Shown here: in pieces, positions 57,432-64,000 of the stretch
Position numbering within the stretch: the stretch's first letter is position 1
Layout: each line of letters opens with the position of its first letter
Source: Bromus sterilis
Lineage: Eukaryota > Streptophyta > Magnoliopsida > Poales > Poaceae
Length of the DNA: 64,000 nt
Direction of reading: 5' to 3'
Assembly (NCBI GenBank): GCA_950022295.1
Contig: OX465597.1
Span: 375,007,016 to 375,071,015 of the forward strand
Made by a program: the position numbers and the translations under genes
Notes under the pieces: model-generated
Databases searched by the model: none
Seen by the model: only the letters and a program-made list of their open reading frames with translations
Told to the model about the DNA's origin: nothing

Positions 57432-59041
57432 TGATACAGAGTGGCAACTCTCCTCGTTGGTTACCCCAAGTGGAAGGTGAGATGCAATGTAGAAGCAAGT
57501 TTCCCTTAGCAAAGATGCTAAGGTTGAGTATCGAACCAGTAGGACTTCAAGAGATACAAGTAGGTGTCACGGCGCTTGACATGGACTTTCACACAGATAC
57601 AAATAACTTTGCTCCCAACGAGTACAGAGGAGTTGTCAATTCCTCCGGCCTTGCTGTTTACAAAGGATCAACGTAAGAGATAAAAGTGGAACTGAAAGTA
57701 AACTAAGGGTGTAAACAATAATGTGAAGATGGACCGGGGTCCCGTGATTTTCACTAGTGATGTCTCTCTCCCAAAAGACGATAAAAGTGCTAGCGAGGTA
57801 AAAAAATCACAGCTGGGCAATTGACAGAATTATGAAGGCACCGCAATGCTAACTATGCTGCAAAGAAAGGAAGGGCTCAAATGCAATGGGCAGTACGCCA
57901 AGGTAAGTAGGCCGAAATCCATATGCATCTACTATGAATCATCCACCTTGAGATATCTATCCGGAACATCTCGCTGGTATTAAGTTTCGAATCCCATCCA
58001 AAGTGTAAACTCAAAGCAAAAGACAACTCCATTAAAAGAACTTTGCGTAAAGTAAACTATCCTTGCACCCGCGGGTACAAGCACCGTTGTTTTATCCCTG
58101 GAGGCAACAACACATCCCCTAGTCTCATATTTCTGTCACTCAAGCTAGACATCAGGGGGCTGAACCCACAATCAAGCATAACGCTCCCTCTTGGAGTTGC
58201 AAGCAAACTACTTGGCCAAAGCAAAATACTACAACGGAGAACATGCAAGAATTTACTCAAGAACAAAATATAAAAGATAAGAACCAAATATATTACTCAT
58301 CACAATCTGAACATAGTCTCATAATCCATCAGATCCCAACAAACTCAGCATAGCAACAACAGAAATTACAAAAGTGCCTCGATCATGTGAGGCAGCTCAC
58401 GAGTTCTCGAAAGTGGAAGCACAAAGAGGGGAGAGGTACAACACATAGCTACTGGTCACGGACCCATAGTCCAAGGGGGACTACTCACGGCACATCCAGG
58501 AGGCGTCCATGGCTATGGATGGTCTCCCGGAGGGGGTTCCTCCTCCCGGCAGGGTGCCGGGGTAGCTTCTCCAGGCAGCCCCGATCTTGAAATGGCGGCG
58601 GCGGCGGTACAGAGGAGAGTTCGCAGAAAAGAGATCGATATTAGGGGTTTCCACCCCGAGGGCTAAATATAGGCGGAGGGGGGTGTCGAGGGGACCCACC
58701 AGGCAGCCAGGAGGCCTCCTGGCGTGGCCTTGGGTGGGGCCGCGCCAGGGACCCTCCTGGTCTCCTGGTGGTGGCCCCCCTCCGCTACCTTGGTGATTCC
58801 GGAAGCTTCCGGGTCGCTGATTTTTTATCTGATTTTTCCGGATTTTTTGGAGCACTTTTAATGGCCGGAAAACCTGAAATACAAAAACAGCAGAAAACAA
58901 CAACTGGCAGCTGGGTGCATTGGATTAATAGATTAGTGCAAATATGCTCAAAAGTGTATGAAAGTTCAAGCAAAACATGGCAAAGTCACACAAAACATGC
59001 AAGGAGCAAGCAGAAATTATAGATACGTTTGGGACGTATCA
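57432..59041 (-). repeat. Family A 3' LTR, complete (1610 bp)
   Basis: From TGATACAGAGTGG (complement of CTGTATCA) to GGACGTATCA. It is the only uninterrupted LTR of this family in the window. A TATA-like CCTATATTTAGC on the minus strand lies near 58662-58673. The frames 57431-57676, 58387-58590 and 58481-58903 are LTR sequence. Confidence 0.9.
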
Positions 59042-61137
59042 ACATCCCCAAGCTTAATTCCTGCTCGTCCTCGAGTAGGTAAATGATAACAAGCATAATT
59101 TCTGTGGTGACATGCCACACAACTATATAAGTACTTTTAAGTAAAGCAATTAAAACATGCAATTCAATTCAAGTCTTAACAAGCAAGAGTCAATATTAGC
59201 ATTGACACAAGCAACAAAAGAATAAAAGGTGCAAGAGCTCTCGCTGTCCGTGACTCGAATGTCTCCAGATGGTGTTTGCGTGTAAGCAGGGGACTGGGAA
59301 AAACAGATAAAACAGGTTGTTGAGAACAACTATCTACTAATGTTTCACACTTGGTCTCCGTTGGATTCTTATCTTGACTCGTCCCCAGACCACTAGCCAG
59401 GTACAAGTAAAACTGATCCACTCCCTTTCGATATTTTGAGCACTCATGCAATGGATGAGCGTGAGCAAGAAAGTTCACACCTAAAAGGAGAAACAGAAAG
59501 AAGGTGGAGGAGGAAGACAAAAAGGTGTGAAAGGCTCACATCAATGAGGACAATCATAGGCGAGAGAAGGCCATATGATAGATATGATGTGAGGAGTAGG
59601 GTTTTCCATGAAACGGATGCACATGTGAGCTAAAAGCTCTCCAATGGAACTAGTGGGGGTGCATCTAACTTGCTTGCTCAAGAAGACCTAGAGCTCGTTT
59701 GAGGAGGCTCATCATTGGAATATACAAGCCAAGTTCTATAGTGTGAAGGTCCCCACATAGCTATATGCATGATGATGATCTCTATGGAGTACAAGGGATA
59801 GAGGATGAAGTACTAGTGTGGATCTCTCAAAAGGAATAGTAGTGTGCCCCCTTCTCTCTTTTTATTTTTCTTTTTCTCTTTTTTCTATTTTTTTGTATTT
59901 TTTTGGTGGCCTCAATGGCTCTTTCTATTTAACTCTCATTTGTCCTGTTTTGGATCTTTTGATTTTTTCCTCTTTGGGAACTTTTTCTCACTTAGGGGAA
60001 ACACTCTATATTTTACAAGAATATAGGAGATCTTTCACACTTTACATAGGTACTCACATAAAGAAGATATAACTATCATGGGGAAAATGTATGTCTCTGC
60101 GAGGATAGGAGGATATGCAATGATACTAGCGCGTCATATAGAAATGATTAGGGCAAGGCCCAACTAGCATGTGGCTCATCGATCAAGCAAGTAGCATGTA
60201 TGACATGAAGATCAAGTCATGAGAAGGTGGATGTTGCATGGCAATGTATCTCGGAAAGGCTATGGAAATGCCTTGTAGGTAGGTATGGTGGCTGTTTTGA
60301 GGAAAGATATAAGGAGGCTTATGATGACAGAGCGTATCGTGCCAAGGGTTTGGATGCACCGGCGAAGTATGCGCCAACTATAAAGGTGAGAAAGGGCAAT
60401 GCACGGTACCGAAGAGGCTAGAAAAAGTATAGGTGGGTGGAAGTGTCAACTTTCGAATACTCACATTAGTCCGAAGAACTCATGCACTTATTATCGGTAA
60501 CTCTCAATCTAATCAGGAGGTTCACAAAGAGACAAGTACCCCGAGGAGGAGTGTATGAGGGTTTGGTTATCCTTGCGCATCCTCGACTCATGGTACGTGA
60601 GTATACTCTAATACTCGAACCCTCCAGAGGCTAGTGATCCATCTAGTAGCTAGAGTTCTCAACAGGGGTTTTTGGTTTTCGAAAATCACATGGATTGCCC
60701 AAAATACGACATCTATCACTAATAGGCTCGAGCTCTTGACACCAAAAGTTCAAACATTACTCTAGTCAATACCTCAAAACTATTGCAACTTACTACTACA
60801 AATAGAATAGCAACTTCAACTACCTACTTCTAGTCAAGACACAAAACTCAATGCAACAGGCAAACTCTCTAACAAGATAAAACATGCAACCTATAGAAAG
60901 TCCAACCTAAAACAAAAGAAAAGCTCTAGAAAAACTAAAGCACTACAACTAAATAGAGCAGTAGCTAAGAAAAGAAAAAGAACAACTCACAACTAAAAGA
61001 ATAAGCATGCAAATCCTGTGAGGAGTTCTACTTCAAGCGGAGCGTGTATCTCTCCCACACAAAAGAGTAAGCTGGGGTCTAACTTGTTACTACAGCAAAC
61101 AAAGCAAAAACAAACCTAGAAAAGTAAAGAGCGAGAC
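57432..61137 (-). mobile_element. Gypsy family A element, 3' half, cut by SIRE copia
   Basis: Minus orientation: the 3' LTR (57432-59041), then the internal 3' region (59042-61137) starting with the purine-rich tract AAGCTTGGGGATGT beside the LTR. The internal region has no pol domain in any frame, only small chance frames and a pyrimidine-rich stretch at 59850-59910. Its right end (61082-61137) matches 885-941 of the first copy. The bases TTTTG (57427-57431) are the left target duplication; the partner is beyond the window. Confidence 0.82.
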
Positions 61138-62404
61138 TGTAAGAGAAAGATTTCCCCCCGAAGGTTTTGGACATTGTTGGACAAAGCAGAAGTGGAACTA
61201 ATATTGTTTTCGAGTATAAAAAGATACTTAGGTTCCGAAAGAATGGAGTTTACAAGGAGAAGGTCGAAGGACAACTCACTGCAGCGAAGCTGCAGTTATC
61301 TACCGAAACCTTTGAAGGAAGACGACCCCTAAAAATGTCATCGAAGAAGAGGTCTCTCTCGAGTAAAAGCGCAACGAGGAGAAAGCTAAAGCTGGTCGAA
61401 GACTCAGTCTTTTTACTAATTTCTCTTTATTTTCTCGAGTCGTAGGAAAAACCGTACTATCAAGAGGGGTTTGCTAGTTGAGATCTTAGTCGAAGTGAAT
61501 TTGCTCTGCTCAACCTAAACCCACGAAAGACTACCGAGAGAAATCTTACTGAGTCGAGTGAATAGCTTGAAGGCAAAGTCATCGCACTTCGTGCCTTCGG
61601 GAAAGAACTCGTTCGGTAAGTCAGCTTACTTGTTCCTCAAGTAAACTTGCGCAGTGATTGGAATTCGACCGTTGTGGACACGCGTCAAGCGGTTGCATCG
61701 GGTCACTTCAGTCATTTTACCCATCGGGATCGCCACCTATAAATACCCCGCACCTACCCGCCATTTCGGGTTGGCTGCTCCACTGAAGATTCTAAGACAA
61801 AAGTACTGTGAGCATCCCAAGAGAGATCCATCGAGAGAAAACCAAAACCCAAGTCTGAACTGAGTTGAGAAATTCACAGAGACTTAGGTTGAGATTAGCC
61901 AATCTTTTTATCTTGGAGAACTGCAAGTCTCCTAGACGGTTAGGCGTCGCCTATCAAGCAGTCGAAGAGAAATTGTCGCTGCTGAAGGAAGTTTGTAAAG
62001 GTCTCGGAGATGTCCTGAATCATCTACCACGAGTGAAAACTGGACAAGCTCGAGGAGTTTGTTGCAGTGGAGAATAGGACGGAGAGAGTTTTGCTCCAGG
62101 TGTTCAATCACCAGTCCCTCCAACCAGACGTAGCACTTTGCAGATTGTGAACTGGTTTACCAAACATCGTCGTGGCAGGCTCATTTTCCTTCTCGCATTT
62201 ACATTAAATATTTACTCGTTGCCTGTTTGTCTTCGATGTTTTCCTTCGCTCCCTATCCTTTCGAGCCATGCAAGTCTTTCGATACTGTATTTCCTTCGAG
62301 ATGCCTTTAGTCCTTCAAAGTTCGCACGAATTCCTTCTAAGTTCCTTAGAATTTTTAGAAGTGATCATTCACCCCCTCCCCCTCTGATCATTCTTGAGAT
62401 TTCA
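61138..62404 (+). repeat. 5' LTR of right SIRE copia
   Basis: 1267 bp from TGTAAGAGAAAG to GAGATTTCA. It contains the TATA box CTATAAATA at 61737-61745, absent from the left copy, and a leader with the same splice- and poly(A)-neutral layout. Confidence 0.9.
61737..61745 (+). promoter_or_regulatory. TATA box of the SIRE LTR
   Basis: CTATAAATACCCC within the LTR is in the place expected for the U3 promoter. It lies inside the 42-bp segment missing from the other copy. Confidence 0.75.
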
Positions 62405-62406
62405 AT

Positions 62407-62418
62407 TGGTATCAGAGC
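62407..62418 (+). promoter_or_regulatory. Primer binding site, right SIRE copy
   Basis: TGGTATCAGAGC two bases after the LTR end matches the 3' end of initiator methionine tRNA (12 bases). Confidence 0.92.
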
Positions 62419-62474
62419 TAGGCACTCCCTACGCTCTGCGTATTTTGGTCTAACCACCTGGAGTGTTGTCAAGA

Positions 62475-64000
62475 ATGTCGTTTGCAGCTGTTCGCTCGGG
62501 GAAACGATTCCTATTTACAATGGGAAGGACTATCCCTATTGGAAGAACAAAATGAAGAGGAACATCATGGCCATCAACTCTGCCGCTTGGGAAGTTGTCA
62601 AGAATGGTGTAAATGTCAAAGACAAAAGTGCTATCACTCCTTAAGAGGCTAAGAATATGACCCTCGATGCTGAAGTCTGGGTATTCATTACAAATCATCT
62701 GATTCCAGAGAAATATCATGAAGTCAAGAATATTTCTTCGGCCAAAGGTGTTTGGGACTATCTCGAGAAGATTGGTGAAGGTGTCTCTACTCAGAAAGAT
62801 GCTCGTATCGACACCCTTCGAAGAAAGTTCTATCGTTTCAAGAGGCACGAGGGAGAAAAGGTTAACTCCATATACAACAGACTCACTGCGTTATCAAATG
62901 AACCGATTTCCCTCGGTGCCGAAGACATTACCAATCGGATTATTGTCAGAACTTTGCTCCGTTCCCTTGATGATTCCTTCGATCACATTGTGCTGATGAT
63001 TAAGGAAAGGACTGATTTCAAGGATCTCGTTGCCGCTGATATTCTTGAGAGACTCAACACCTTCGAGATGGAAGAAGATGAAAAACGAGATGTTAATGGG
63101 ACTCGAAGGAAAACTCATGCACTCAAGGCCAAAGCTTCACATCTCTCCTCTCCTGAATCCAGTTCTGAATCTGGTGGTGCCACTGATGAGCCCGAGAATA
63201 TTGGAAAAGATCTGGCACTCATAATGAGAAGATTCAATCGCTTCCAGAGAAGGAACTCTTCTTCACCGAAGAAAAACTACTCTTCAAGACATTCGAGCAA
63301 TTCATCACAACATCGATCATCATCCAGAAACTCATTAGCGAAATATAACTGTTGCTACAAGTGCAAGAAGCCAGGTCACTTCATTGCTGATTGTCCTCTC
63401 TGGGAAATTGAACATAGATCAAAGCTTTCACACAGCAACTCTTCGAGCAAGTCACACAGATCAAGCAAAAACTATGAGTCGAAGAGATATGATTCAAAGT
63501 CCAGAAAAGACAAGAAAGATGGTTCTGATGATGACAAGAAGAAGAAGTACCATAAGCATCGAGAGAGTTCTTCCTCGAAATCACATTCCTCTCGGCGCAA
63601 GAATTCTCACCGTGCCAAAGCCTATTTGGGTAAAGAGATGAACTTTGAAGATGAAACATCCGGTTCTGAAGCTGAATCAAACTCAAGATCTGGTTCTGGT
63701 TCTGGTTCTGAATCTGATGATGTTGCTGGTCTAGTATTTGCTTCGAACAAGACTTCAAGTTCATTCTTCACCAACCAAAGCAGTGAAGATGAATCTCCAG
63801 GTTACTGCTTCATGGCCAAGGCTAAGGTATCCTCATCTAAGAATTCCTACGATACTTCTGATGGATCTGCTTATGAATGTAACTCTAGGATAAGCTATGC
63901 CAAACTTGCCAAAATTGCTTCTATCCAACAAGATGAACTAGATTCGCTAAGTGAAACTATTCAAAAATCTGAGACTTTGTTGATCGATGCGATTGAGAAA
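62475..64000 (+). pseudogene. SIRE copia gag, partial at window end
   Basis: The ATG at 62475 gives MSFAAVRSG, then a frameshift before IPIYNGKDYPYW. The frame continues through the gag core, a TAA at 62642-62644 (after DKSAITP), a zinc knuckle (CYKCKKPGHFIADC, about 63353), a Ser/Lys-rich basic tract, an acidic GSGSGSESDD stretch and a coiled-coil region (LDSLSETIQKSETLLIDAIEK), and is still open at 64000. Apart from these two lesions the frame is intact and better preserved than the left copy, so this element is probably younger. Gag packages the RNA in virus-like particles. Confidence 0.88.

Larger units (their letters stand above)
61138..64000 (+). mobile_element. SIRE/Maximus-type copia, 5' end (second copy)
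   Basis: LTR (61138-62404), primer site (62407-62418) and gag (62475 on), running off the window. It is in the opposite orientation to the copy ending at 23918. GAGAC at 61133-61137 is the left target duplication. The unoccupied version of the same target is seen at 936-941 of the first gypsy A copy, which runs on without insertion. Confidence 0.88.

Overview
The window looks like plant nuclear DNA from a large-genome grass, most likely a pooid (Triticeae, Poeae or Aveneae type). The grounds are deeply nested LTR retrotransposons with TGATACGT...TATCA termini, many Stowaway miniature elements, Helitrons with the grass-type GCAACGCGCGGGG hairpin ends, LINE fragments, and only two intact genes, both of ordinary plant families. 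I cannot name a species. No rRNA, tRNA or CRISPR was seen.

Layout. Positions 1-25.9 kb are one nested stack. A LINE 3' end (25486-25878) was hit by a short-LTR copia of the Ale/Retrofit type (23919-25485). A SIRE/Maximus-type copia on the minus strand (23918 leftward, still running at 5313) inserted into that copia's protease region. The SIRE copy was in turn invaded by a solo LTR (7319-8734), by a 5'-truncated gypsy (13738-19980) that holds another solo LTR with a small gypsy inside it, and by an LTR at 4086-5312. That last LTR carries a gag-protease-only gypsy (885-4085), which is itself interrupted by a Harbinger-like DNA transposon (1-881).

Positions 26-42 kb form the gene-bearing island. 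It holds a RING-H2 ATL ubiquitin ligase (26516-27133, minus) and a type 1 non-specific lipid transfer protein with one intron (40310-40774, minus). They are separated by small elements: Stowaway MITEs, a Mutator-like element with 9-bp target duplications and a minisatellite interior nested in a TAA-flanked element, two Helitrons (one cleanly inside a LINE), and foldbacks.

Positions 42-57.4 kb hold degenerate LTR-like fragments, a third Helitron with an internal 139-bp duplication, another Stowaway element, and a long unclassified grass repeat (53495-57431). From 57432 to the end, a gypsy of the same gag-protease-only family (minus) is cut by a second SIRE copia (plus, from 61138) whose broken gag runs off the window.

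The elements do not form a working pathway; every large retroelement reading frame seen here is broken. The most unusual item is in the left SIRE copy. Downstream of pol there is a long extra reading frame preceded by what looks like its own TATA promoter, a CT-rich leader and a leader intron. The comparison of the two SIRE LTRs (one has lost its TATA box between short direct repeats) and the Mutator-like element built of two tandem arrays are also worth checking.
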